NCBI GenBank assembly: GCA_030425485.1
Contig: JAUIAM010000001.1
Coordinates: 62,001-126,000 of the forward strand
DNA length: 64,000 nucleotides
Direction of reading: 5' to 3'
Source: Verrucomicrobiia bacterium
Lineage (GTDB): Bacteria; Verrucomicrobiota; Verrucomicrobiia; Opitutales; Cerasicoccaceae
Part shown: positions 56,076 through 64,000 of the stretch, piece after piece
Position numbering within the stretch: the first letter of the stretch is position 1
How the letters are laid out: each line of letters starts with the position of its first letter
Notes under the pieces: model-generated
Databases searched by the model: none
What the model saw: the letters and a program-made list of their open reading frames with translations, nothing else
What the model was told of the DNA's origin: nothing
Position numbers and translations under genes: made by a program

Positions 56076-56104
56076 AAGGAGCATTCGTTGCAATTTCATC
56101 TCCG
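56076..56104 (-). promoter_or_regulatory. 29-bp motif, copy 4 (before the PEP-CTERM gene)
   Basis: Read leftward: CGGAGAT at the 5' end, TGCAA at positions 13-17 and CCTT at the end, preceded by CATCAT. It lies about 106 bases before the reconstructed start at 55969. Confidence 0.6.
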
Positions 56105-56148
56105 AAAGATGATGCCTGATGATTGGTTACTTCCGTGCATCTGAAAGG

Positions 56149-57672
56149 TTAACTGTTGTTATCCTGCTTCAAGTACTGGTTCATTTCTGCCTGAAGTGCC
56201 TTTACCGTTTCTTGGTACTCGGGGTCCTCAGCCAGGTTGCGGGTTTCGAGAGGGTCCTCTGCGTAGTCGTAAAGCTCGATCTGAAGCGGATCTTGGGTTC
56301 CGTTTGCGGAGCGATCCACATTATCTGTCTCATACCAGGCGATAAAGCGGAAGCGCAGAGTGCGCATGGCGTAGCCCACTTTATTCCAGCGGGGGTACTG
56401 GCTCATGACGTATTTGCGTGTGGTGCTGTCCGGTACTTGCATGAACGGCACCAGGCTGAGGCCGTCGAGCTGGCTGGGGATGCTCAATCCGGCAAGTTGA
56501 CACACGGTGGGGTAGACATCGATCAAGCCCACGGGTTGAGTGGTTTCCTTGCCTCCGGATATGCCGGGTGAGACGATGATGAGAGGCACATGGGTGGCCT
56601 GTTCGTAGTTCGTATGTTTGGACCACTGGCCATGGTCGCCCAGGTGCCAGCCGTGGTCAGAAAGCAGAACGATAATCGTATCATTTTCCAGCCCGAGCGC
56701 TTCGATCTTACCAAGTAGTTTGGCAATTTGCGCGTCGATATAAGCCGCGCAGGCGTAGTAGCCGTGGATCAGCTCGCGCTGCATATCGGCAGTTAGCGGG
56801 CCCTCCTCCGGGATTCCGCTGTAGGCGCGAAGCTCGGGCCAGTGGTCCCAGCTGAAGTCGGGACCGTTCACGGGTTTTTCCTGATAAGATGCCAATTCGA
56901 TCTTATCGGCATCGATCATGTCCCAATATTTCTTGGGAGCAACGAAGGGCAAGTGTGGTTTTGAGAAGCCGACGGTGAGAAAGAAGGGCTGCTCCTCTTG
57001 CGATAGTTCGTCGAGTAAGCCAAGCGCGTATTGGGTCATCGCACCATCGAAGTAAGCGTTGTCGGGCACATCGGAAGATTCTACCGCCGGCTTTGCGCCT
57101 TTATCCGCCATATACTTGTTCAGTTCACGCCAGTGGGTGATGCCTTCCGCTTTGGCCTCCTTCTCGACTTTGCGTATATCGTCGCCCTGATATCCATTGG
57201 CTGGATGGCCATGGTCTTCATTGTAGTGTTTGGCTATTTGCCAGTTTTTGGTATAGGGGTAGCTCCAGGACGCGGTATCCATGCCCTTATCGACATTGCT
57301 GCCGGTAAAGACCTTGCCCATTCCAATCGAGGTGTAGCCGTGTTCTTTAAAATACTGGGGCAAGGTGACAAGGTCCGGAACAACGGCGCGTAGATTTGCC
57401 TGGGTGTCCCAAACCTGTGTCGTGTCGGGGCGCAGACCTGTCATCAGGCTGGCGCGGGAAGGTCCACACACAGCTTGCTGGCAGTGGGCATTGAGAAAGG
57501 TCGTGCCGCTGGCAGCGAGGCTGTCGATCGCCGGGGTGAAAACATCGCCGCCAAAGGCGCTCAGCTCGGGCTTGAGGTCATCGACGATGATAAAGAGTAC
57601 GTTGGGTTGTTTGGCAGATGCTCCGTTCAAGAAGAGAGCAAGAGTAGCAACGATGGGGGTTAAAATCTTCAT
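56149..57672 (-). CDS. Sulfatase, iduronate-2-sulfatase-like
   Basis: A 507-residue S1-type sulfatase with a signal peptide ending at ASA (residue 20). C69-G-P-S-R73 is the formylglycine motif, and NVLFIIVDDLKPEL gives the metal-binding aspartates. QQAVCGPSRASLMTGLRPDT and LLSDHGWHLGDHG match the iduronate-2-sulfatase-like subgroup, which removes 2-O-sulfate from uronic acids and related sugars. It would act outside the cytoplasm and needs an anaerobic or FGE-type maturase encoded elsewhere. A 29-bp motif copy lies 69 bases before its start. Confidence 0.9.
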   Translation of the reverse strand: MKILTPIVATLALFLNGASAKQPNVLFIIVDDLKPELSAFGGDVFTPAIDSLAASGTTFLNAHCQQAVCGPSRASLMTGLRPDTTQVWDTQANLRAVVPDLVTLPQYFKEHGYTSIGMGKVFTGSNVDKGMDTASWSYPYTKNWQIAKHYNEDHGHPANGYQGDDIRKVEKEAKAEGITHWRELNKYMADKGAKPAVESSDVPDNAYFDGAMTQYALGLLDELSQEEQPFFLTVGFSKPHLPFVAPKKYWDMIDADKIELASYQEKPVNGPDFSWDHWPELRAYSGIPEEGPLTADMQRELIHGYYACAAYIDAQIAKLLGKIEALGLENDTIIVLLSDHGWHLGDHGQWSKHTNYEQATHVPLIIVSPGISGGKETTQPVGLIDVYPTVCQLAGLSIPSQLDGLSLVPFMQVPDSTTRKYVMSQYPRWNKVGYAMRTLRFRFIAWYETDNVDRSANGTQDPLQIELYDYAEDPLETRNLAEDPEYQETVKALQAEMNQYLKQDNNS

Positions 57673-57741
57673 AAATTAATCTCTGCTTCTATGGGGCGAA
57701 TAAACGACGCCAATACTATGGGTCGGAAGGTGTTCTTTATA

Positions 57742-57770
57742 AAGGTATATTGTTTGCAGTTCTATCTCTG
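57742..57770 (-). promoter_or_regulatory. 29-bp motif, copy 5 (before the sulfatase gene)
   Basis: Read leftward: CAGAGAT at the 5' end, TGCAA at positions 13-17, AATAT at 20-24 and CCTT at the end. It is almost identical to copy 6. It lies 69 bases upstream of the sulfatase start. Confidence 0.65.
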
Positions 57771-57889
57771 AAAATGGAATCACCGCGATAATTCTGGATT
57801 GATCTGGGCTCGAAGGAGGCATGGTGGCCAGATAAATGGCCTGTGTCTCCTATTCTTGAGGTTTCTGCACAGTCTGTGCGTCTAACAGA

Positions 57890-58624
57890 TCAGTTGGTCT
57901 GTTGGGTGGTGTGCAAAGATTGGTTGATAGTTTTTACCCGAATGGACCTTTCAGTTTTTCCAGGCAGGAGGAAAACGATTGTGCGGACATTTGGGCCGTG
58001 GCTCCATGTGGATCGACGTGCCAGTTGCCATCCGTCCTGAGTGGATGCTGCGATCTGGATAACAACGCTTGCTTCGTCATCGGAAGAGAAGCGAAAGAGA
58101 TGCTCGGCGCGTTGCTTGATCGTTACGGGGTCTTCTTCTCCAACTTTCACAGCCACGGCAGTGGGGGAGAGGTTAAACATGCGCCACGAATTTTCCGGAG
58201 CGCGACTGAGGCTATCGTCGAGCACGTGAACGTTGTATCGCCCAACTTCCTGCTTGTTCTCTGCAAATAATAGAAGAACTTCCTTGCCGGAATATCCTGT
58301 CAGGTTAGCGGCTGCGACGGGACGCTTGATTGTTTGCTCTTCGGCTCCGGCCTCGCGGACATAGAACACTAACTGTGGTGGGCCAGTGTACTCTTTGGGT
58401 GTTGAGCGCGTAACGGTCGAGGTCCAGATCATTTGGGCTTCACCGTCGCTGTCAAAATAGAGGTTGTTAACCGGACTATCCAGGCTCAGTGCCGTGAAGC
58501 GCACGGACACGATCTCTTGTTGCTGAGCCGAGAGCACGGTTGTGCCAAGGAATAGAGTCAGGAGGATGGGGTGGAGATAGACGTAGCGAGGGTAATACAT
58601 TTTAAAAAACGGTTGGCTAGCCAA
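57890..58624 (-). CDS. Secreted protein of unknown function, next to the Verru_Chthon-A-like gene
   Basis: A 244-residue protein with an N-terminal signal: YLHPILLTLFLGTTVLSAQ (about 17-34). A start at the in-frame ATG 58600 (MYYPRY) would give a more usual signal length. The mature part is beta-rich, with LVFYVREAGAEEQTIKRP and EVLLLFAENKQEVGRYNV. I do not recognise the family. It is 43 bases downstream of the large PilX-like gene on the same strand, so the two are probably co-transcribed. Confidence 0.65.
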   Translation of the reverse strand: MASQPFFKMYYPRYVYLHPILLTLFLGTTVLSAQQQEIVSVRFTALSLDSPVNNLYFDSDGEAQMIWTSTVTRSTPKEYTGPPQLVFYVREAGAEEQTIKRPVAAANLTGYSGKEVLLLFAENKQEVGRYNVHVLDDSLSRAPENSWRMFNLSPTAVAVKVGEEDPVTIKQRAEHLFRFSSDDEASVVIQIAASTQDGWQLARRSTWSHGPNVRTIVFLLPGKTERSIRVKTINQSLHTTQQTN

Positions 58625-58667
58625 TGAACTGGACGAGTTGTTACGTCAGTGTCGCAGTCAGATTCAC

Positions 58668-60104
58668 TTAAATGTCGCTCTTAGTCAGCCAGCGGAAAGA
58701 AATGATGCGGAACCTGCGATTAGCGTCGCGGGCCAGGTGATCCTGTCCATGTACGGTTTCTTCGGGCATGCGTTGAACCACGGCCTCGCACCAAGCTTGG
58801 GTATCAACGTTCCCGGTGAGGGGGTTAATGCTATCGCCGTAACTGCGAATCGTAAACGTGTCCGAGCGAGCGGTCATTAGGGGGCCGAGAGTTTGGAGAA
58901 TGTCGGCCTGTGTCAGGTAGCCCGGAAAACCGCTGGTTGGAGCATTGCCATTAAACTGGTTGTGGGTGATGCCGCTGGGGGAGGGAGCGCCGCTATAGGC
59001 ATCGGCGAGAACGGCATCGTTCAGTCCGGCCCTGTTAACGGCCTCCTGAAGTATTCCGGCGCGGGCAGGTCCATTGTTGGGAGCATCTTCCAGCGGGCGA
59101 TTGACAAACTCGGCCAGTGAGGAAAAGGGCTCTCCACGCTGGCGAATGAGGGCGACGATCTCTGTGGCCAGGGCTTGGGTTTCGGCATCATCGAGTGCAC
59201 GGTATCCGCGCCAGAAAGTCATGCCATCGACATCTATGCTATCGTATTTTCCGTCTATCGGGTGCATGAGGCGGGAGAAGACTGCTCCGCTTTCTGTAGT
59301 TGTATTGTTTTGCAGTTCCGCAGTGTCCGGGTGGTAGCTGGGGATTGCGAGGTTACGCGATGAGGCGAGGAAAGCGGCCCATGCTTCGGCCGACGTAGAG
59401 TTGATGTTAAATGCACCCTCAATGGCCATATTTGAGGCGACTTCGTAAAAGGTTTCGCTGTCATCGCCTCCGTCATTGTTCGTCAGATCATCCGGGGAGA
59501 GTCTGGCATCGCGCGATATAAGGCGCAGGCGGTGATTTGGCAGGTGCCCTTTATCGCGTTGCAGGTCTGACAGATTAGCCGGGGTGAGGCCCTGGGGAAT
59601 GCTGGAGAAAAAATAGCTGTCCCAGAGTTGCTGATTGAGCACGTAGCTCAAATCCCAGGCATCGATATTTTTGTCACCATAGCCTGTCGCGTGGAAGTCG
59701 TTAAGATCACGGATACGTGCCGGAGCAAAGCTGTTACCGATAATGTAGCTCGGGTCGATGGTATAGCGGCCTATGTTGGCGTGCTGGAGTGAGCCGAGGG
59801 AGAGGAGAGGCTCGCGCGGGACATCGAATAACGCGGTACGTGCGACGCCGCCTTCGATAAAGTCAACGCTACCACCGGAGAAGCCGGTGAAGCGTCCACC
59901 GGCAGCATCATTGTCGCCAATGTTTCCGTAAGGGTCATCATCAAGATAACCGTAAGCCTGGGTGCCTGCGACCTCGCCGGTGTAAATGCTGCTGGCATAG
60001 AAATTACCGTTCATCTTATCCCACGTCGCGGGGCCGCACATGGCGCGGATGTTATGGTCAACGAGCAGACGGCTTTGCATATGCTCGTCAAATGCTCCTC
60101 GCAT
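58668..60104 (-). pseudogene. Verru_Chthon cassette A-like protein, C-terminal part (after frameshift)
   Basis: A 478-codon frame that continues the protein encoded at 60011-62344 in the -1 frame. It begins in MRGAFDEHMQSRLLVDHN, which joins naturally to the LAGNVQSLG of the first part. It contains NIDAWDLSYVLNQQLWDSYFFSS, NMAIEGAFNINSTSAEAWAAFL and DTFTIRSYGD, all typical of the C-terminal half of Verru_Chthon cassette protein A. The family pairs with pilin-like proteins of unknown export function. With the break, the C-terminal half has no leader and is probably not made as a functional protein. Confidence 0.7.
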
Positions 60105-62344
60105 CCAGAAGCCCCAAGCGACTGTACATTCCCCGCTAGCTGGCCGGGCGAAAGGATATACTGCTTTGTATGGTTGCTGCCATGGCCATCCACGATGGGA
60201 TTGAAATACTGGGTGTGGGATGAACTTGCCGCGATATCATCAGGTTTGCCGTTATGCATGTAGCGGACGCTTGCCCCACTTCCTGTGGCGATGTCGATAA
60301 TTACCAGATCATCGGCAGTCACTTCCAGATAGGTTTTCTCCTTTTCCGAGAGTCCGAACTTATCCGTGATGTTATCTCGATTCTTCTCTCCGTAAACCGG
60401 CCCGATCTCACTCGCGCTAAAGGCGCGCTTCAGGTCGAGGATAAGATGCCCGCTGTCGGGCGCATACTGGCTGTCCTCCTTCTCGGCAGTGCTGAGTACA
60501 AGCAGGTGGAAGTCATCTTCCCGATCGCCATCGCCATCGTCGTAGAGGAATTCACTGCGCGTCACATTTTCCCAGAGGCCATAGAGGCGTGTTTCACCGG
60601 GGTAGAGGTCATTGTAGTATGCACCAGTCTGCCCCTTTTCCCATGGGAGGGTCATTTCCAGTTCGGGGGCGATGTTGCCGGATGCGTCGGGCTCGTCATC
60701 CTCCATGGTGAGTACTTCGCGCATGTAGAAAATAACGCCATCCTGGCCGTCCAGGCCATCTTTGGGTGCGTACTCGCCATCTTCACCTCGTTCTCGCACC
60801 CGTATCCTTATCCATGGTGTAAATGACCAGCGGACTTTGTTTTGCATGGTCCTGCCATACTTGTCCTTTGGTGGATCGAGATGGATGTTATAGGGATTGT
60901 ACAGTGCAACCAGCGGAGCGACCAGCAGTATGGGCGAGTATACGTTCTCCGTACTTTCATCCGGAAGAGTGATGGTATCCACCTTTTCGTAGGAAAGTTT
61001 TATCGAAACCTGAAGGCGTGCCAGGATGGCATTGATCGGACTATTTCCATGATAGCCTTCTTCGCTGCTGTCAGGCTTATATGGCTGGTCTTCGCTCCAG
61101 CTTACAGTCATGGGATATACTGAGCGTGAGCTGTCCAGCGGGATCGGCATATTGGCCGTTGTGCGACCATTGATGACTCCGAGTCTGTCTTTGAGTTGAT
61201 AGAAGGAGCGCAGGTTGGACCAGTTTGGGAACCCGCCTGCCTGGTAGCCGTGATCCTGTAGCTCAACGAAGTAGAATCGATCGGAGTCGTTGTTCCACTG
61301 GCCGAAGTACTTTTCAAAGACGCTGTCGTTCTCAAAGGCGAGGGTCAGGTCTCCGCGAAAGCCTCCCCAGCGGGTATCCGTGAGCAGGCCCATCGAGTAG
61401 GGGCTGAGGTCGTGCCAATGCTCGTTAAGCGTTTGCCGTGTTGCCGAGTCACCCGGTCCCCAGAGGACATTGAGAGCGCTGAAGCTATCGGCATCTTCAA
61501 GCCGCTCATCCGTCCGGTCGTAAATATCTGCGAGCTCGTTGTTGACCGCAGGGTCGGTGGCGGCTGGGAGTTGAAAGGCAAGGCGTGACTTTTCGCCGTC
61601 GGTTGCGTCAAGTACGTCGGGGGTATTCTGAGTCTGGATGCGGGCTTTGATGCCCTCATCACCGACCCACCAGGCGTAGTGTCCGATCGTATTGGTGTCG
61701 CTATCCTTAAGTGGGACTTTGGGGGCGATGACGGCTCCATCGAGGTTGGCGGATGCTGCCTCATTGGCCCCTTTATCGATCAAGGTTGAGGCCCCAACCA
61801 AGTACACGGCAGTACTATTTGGGTCAGAACCAAAGTCCGCGAGGCCACTCATGTCATGATCGGGCGTGTAGTTGAGGTCTTCGCCAGTTGAGGCATCAAT
61901 GCCTTCATTGCCGCTGATGAGCCATGTCATGAGTTCGGATTGCGAGGGGGCGAGGTTCTCAACACTGGGGACGACCGGGTGACGGGTATCGGGGTCCACC
62001 GGGTGATTGGTATCCTCCGGGGGGATGCTCTTCCAAACGCCAGTCCAGTACGCGTTGGGCACGGCTGCGCCCGAACTGATGTCGGACCGAGCCGTTACAC
62101 GCTGATCGGTGCCGGCCGTCCGTTGCAACTCTGCCAAAGCCAGGTTGAGCCCCAAGAGCGCATTCTGGCGGGCCTCAAACATTGTGCTCTGCCGGGTCGC
62201 AAGCTTAAGCTCAACATTGACCAGTGAGGTCAGACTCATCATTAAGAGGACAACAAAGCCCATCAGCATAAGTGCGATGATGAGCGCAAATCCGCGCTTT
62301 CTTGAGGGTGAATTGGCGGTGCTTATAGCTATGTGGGAGCGCAT
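60011..62344 (-). pseudogene. Verru_Chthon cassette A-like / PilX-like protein, N-terminal part (frameshifted)
   Basis: A 777-codon frame. KRGFALIIALMLMGFVVLLM (about 17-36) is a prepilin or PilX-like leader and helix, followed by ARQNALLGLNLALAELQR, as in Verru_Chthon cassette protein A. The last ~30 residues after LAGNVQSLG are out-of-frame sequence. The frame breaks at the CCCC run 60112-60115 (GGGG on the coding strand), where one base fewer would be needed to be restored. The joined protein would be about 1,220 residues, near the expected family size. Other cassette members (B, C, D) are absent from the window. Confidence 0.75.
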
Positions 62345-62413
62345 TACGAGAGAGGGCTGAGGTAGGTTTTGGGTGTTGTGCTGCTAAGACCATGGCGAGG
62401 TCTATGCCGTCAT

Positions 62414-63850
62414 CTAGTAGATGTCTGGAATTTCATAAGTTTCAGCGGGCTGGTAAGGCTCAGTGCCAACATGCTCCGCCCATGCGTGGATGGTGTCGTG
62501 GGCATGGTGATAGGCGGGGTGAATGGCATTGATCTGTGTGGCCAGCCAGTTCTCCAGCCATGGCGAGCAGATGCTGCCGGCCAGTGAGGCCTGCAAGGCC
62601 TCTGCGTGTAGTTTGGCCTGTCCGTGGTTCTCTTTGATATAACCAAGATTCCTCCAGCCGATGGCGCCCATGGCTCGGGTGTTGTCGTGCTGGCGGCAGG
62701 CCACATACATGTGAGTGCCTTTAATGTGTCGCCAAGCTTCATCCACGCGCGCGGTCAATTTTTGCACAAGGTTAACACGAGTCTGCCAGTTTTTCGCCTC
62801 GCCGATTCGATCGAGTGCGAGGGTCAATTGCTCCGCGTGGGCGTCATGAATACGTCCGTCGTGCAAGGCGGCACCGATCAGAAAGAAAACGTTGAGTGTG
62901 ATATCAAAGGGCGCGATCTGCCACAGTTCGGTGCTGTAGCGGCTCCAGCCTGTGGCACAGACACCTTTCAGGGCTTTAACTTCTTCGCACAGCTTGGCCC
63001 AGCCCTCGGCGTTTTCTACCCGCTTATCAAGATGCGGGAGGTTTACCATGGAGCCGTCCCCGCCCTTGTAGGCGGCGGCGCCCCAGAGGTTGGCGCCAGC
63101 CTGGGCAAAGCGGTCGATCACTTCACGTGAATAAGGGCCGCTGTCTCCGCCGGGTTGCCCTTGGTATCCCCAGACCATGATGTCAACCTGTTTGAGGAAG
63201 TGGCTCAGTTCCTGGATATCCCACTCGATCATCATGTCGTGCCAGAGCATTGGCCGAATGCCCCGCTCATTTACGATGTCCAGCAGCGGCTGATAATGAT
63301 GGCAGAACAGTGCGGCTTTGCTGTGTTCTTTCAGGTAGGCCTGTCCTGCTTCGCTCTGGGCGAAGCACCACGACTCATCCCCGCCCAGGTGCAGGTACTT
63401 GACGTCGGGGAAGAGGTCCATCATATCGCGCACCATGCCCGAAATCAGCTCGGCGGCTCCGTCGGCCAGGGGATTGATACTGGCGATGTTGTTGGGCTCC
63501 TCAAGCATGTGCGCGTAGTTATCAAAGCGCAGGAAACTCTCCATGTGGCCGAGCGTTTGTACCAACGGGATGATTTCCAGTTCAAGTGCCTTGGCCTCAT
63601 CGCTGATTTTCTGAATCTGCTCGCGGGAATAGTGGCTGGCGTTGCGGAATCGCTGGTCCACTTCCCAGGGGAACATGTCTTCCCATTCTAGCAGGACTGC
63701 GTTGTACCCCGCGTAGCGAATGATTCGCAAGTGTTCCAGGAGGCGATCAAAGGTTGGTGGCACGCCCTTGAAATCTATGTGGGCAATGCGCCACTGGATT
63801 TTCGGTTCGGGCTCATTTAACATCGGATTGATCTGGTTTTTGATAGACAT
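62414..63850 (-). CDS. GH20-like beta-N-acetylhexosaminidase
   Basis: A 478-residue TIM-barrel protein. The GH20 Asp-Glu pair is in LHLGGDESW (D158, E159), preceded by IPLVQTLGHMESFLRF and AVLLEWEDMFP. GH20 enzymes remove beta-linked N-acetylglucosamine or N-acetylgalactosamine with substrate-assisted catalysis. It lacks a signal peptide and lacks the usual N-terminal GH20b domain, so it is likely a cytoplasmic variant. The first ATG at 63850 is chosen; a second Met 10 codons in is possible. A 29-bp motif copy lies about 124 bases before the start. Confidence 0.82.
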   Translation of the reverse strand: MSIKNQINPMLNEPEPKIQWRIAHIDFKGVPPTFDRLLEHLRIIRYAGYNAVLLEWEDMFPWEVDQRFRNASHYSREQIQKISDEAKALELEIIPLVQTLGHMESFLRFDNYAHMLEEPNNIASINPLADGAAELISGMVRDMMDLFPDVKYLHLGGDESWCFAQSEAGQAYLKEHSKAALFCHHYQPLLDIVNERGIRPMLWHDMMIEWDIQELSHFLKQVDIMVWGYQGQPGGDSGPYSREVIDRFAQAGANLWGAAAYKGGDGSMVNLPHLDKRVENAEGWAKLCEEVKALKGVCATGWSRYSTELWQIAPFDITLNVFFLIGAALHDGRIHDAHAEQLTLALDRIGEAKNWQTRVNLVQKLTARVDEAWRHIKGTHMYVACRQHDNTRAMGAIGWRNLGYIKENHGQAKLHAEALQASLAGSICSPWLENWLATQINAIHPAYHHAHDTIHAWAEHVGTEPYQPAETYEIPDIY

Positions 63851-63974
63851 GCTTCTTTGCGCTAGTTGGGTTTAGATTGTTTACTGATTAAGTTTCTAAA
63901 GAGAGTGATGTATTTTTCAGGAATAATGCGTTGGGCATCTAAGTGAGAATATAAGCTACGCGGCCATTACATTG

Positions 63975-64000
63975 AAGGTATATTGCTTGCAGTTTTATCT
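63975..64000 (-). promoter_or_regulatory. 29-bp motif, copy 6 (before the GH20-like gene, cut by window edge)
   Basis: Read leftward, 26 of 29 positions are visible: AGAT, TGCAA at positions 13-17, AATAT at 20-24 and CCTT. They differ from copy 5 at two positions only. The first three bases lie beyond the window. Confidence 0.6.

Noticed and set aside
1-64000. CRISPR arrays, tRNA or rRNA genes, transposases
   Set aside because: None was seen when reading intergenic regions; absence is by eye only and short tRNAs could be missed.

Overview
The window looks like a chromosomal segment of a Verrucomicrobiota bacterium, most likely of the Opitutae/Puniceicoccales type. The reasons are PEP-CTERM sorting signals, secreted proteins with autotransporter-associated beta-strand repeats, pseudopilin-like proteins with an H-X9-DG motif, a Verru_Chthon-cassette-A-like gene, DUF4838 and DUF4091 glycan enzymes, and an XylR-type (LacI sensor plus AraC DNA-binding) regulator. 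This placement rests on family knowledge only. No rRNA, tRNA, CRISPR array or insertion sequence was seen.

Layout. 1-8.8 kb is ordinary core genome: the 3' end of smc, an FkbM methyltransferase, a sodium:solute symporter, a branched-chain aminotransferase, an acylphosphatase, and an ABC exporter operon ending in a protein with a His-rich tail. 9-21.7 kb is glycan module 1: GntR regulator plus HpaI-type aldolase, divergent from pseudopilin, PEP-CTERM protein, DUF4838 protein, sialidase-like protein, SGNH hydrolase, Gfo/Idh/MocA dehydrogenase and symporter. 21.8-26.1 kb is a nitrite/NO cassette: nrfA, nrfH, an Fe-S Rrf2 (NsrR-like) regulator, a YecH-family protein and NnrS. 26.2-29.2 kb is an AraC regulator divergent from an FAD-dependent oxidoreductase.

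29.2-46.5 kb is glycan module 2: a PocR-AraC regulator divergent from a single-direction run of eleven genes (pseudopilin, PEP-CTERM protein, DUF4091 enzyme, unknown secreted protein, two FAD oxidoreductases, two alpha/alpha-toroid enzymes, symporter, melibiase-like GH36 enzyme, Gfo/Idh/MocA). 46.5-64 kb is glycan module 3: a truncated GH fragment, a large secreted GH with an embedded carbohydrate-binding domain, a two-repeat secreted protein, a pseudopilin, an XylR-type regulator, a PEP-CTERM protein with a broken signal peptide, a sulfatase, a frameshifted Verru_Chthon-A-like gene, and a GH20-like enzyme.

How the genes fit together. Each glycan module pairs a pseudopilin with a PEP-CTERM or repeat-rich secreted protein, glycan-active enzymes and a regulator of a different family; modules 1 and 2 also carry one of two close paralogous symporters. 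This suggests three substrate-specific loci built on one plan. The strongest unexplained signal is a 29-bp motif, aligned without gaps at six sites between 46.9 and 64.0 kb, lying in front of the module 3 genes and beside the XylR-type regulator. It looks like the operator of a local regulon. Module 3 also shows decay: a truncated paralogue, an in-frame stop in a signal peptide, and a one-base frameshift.
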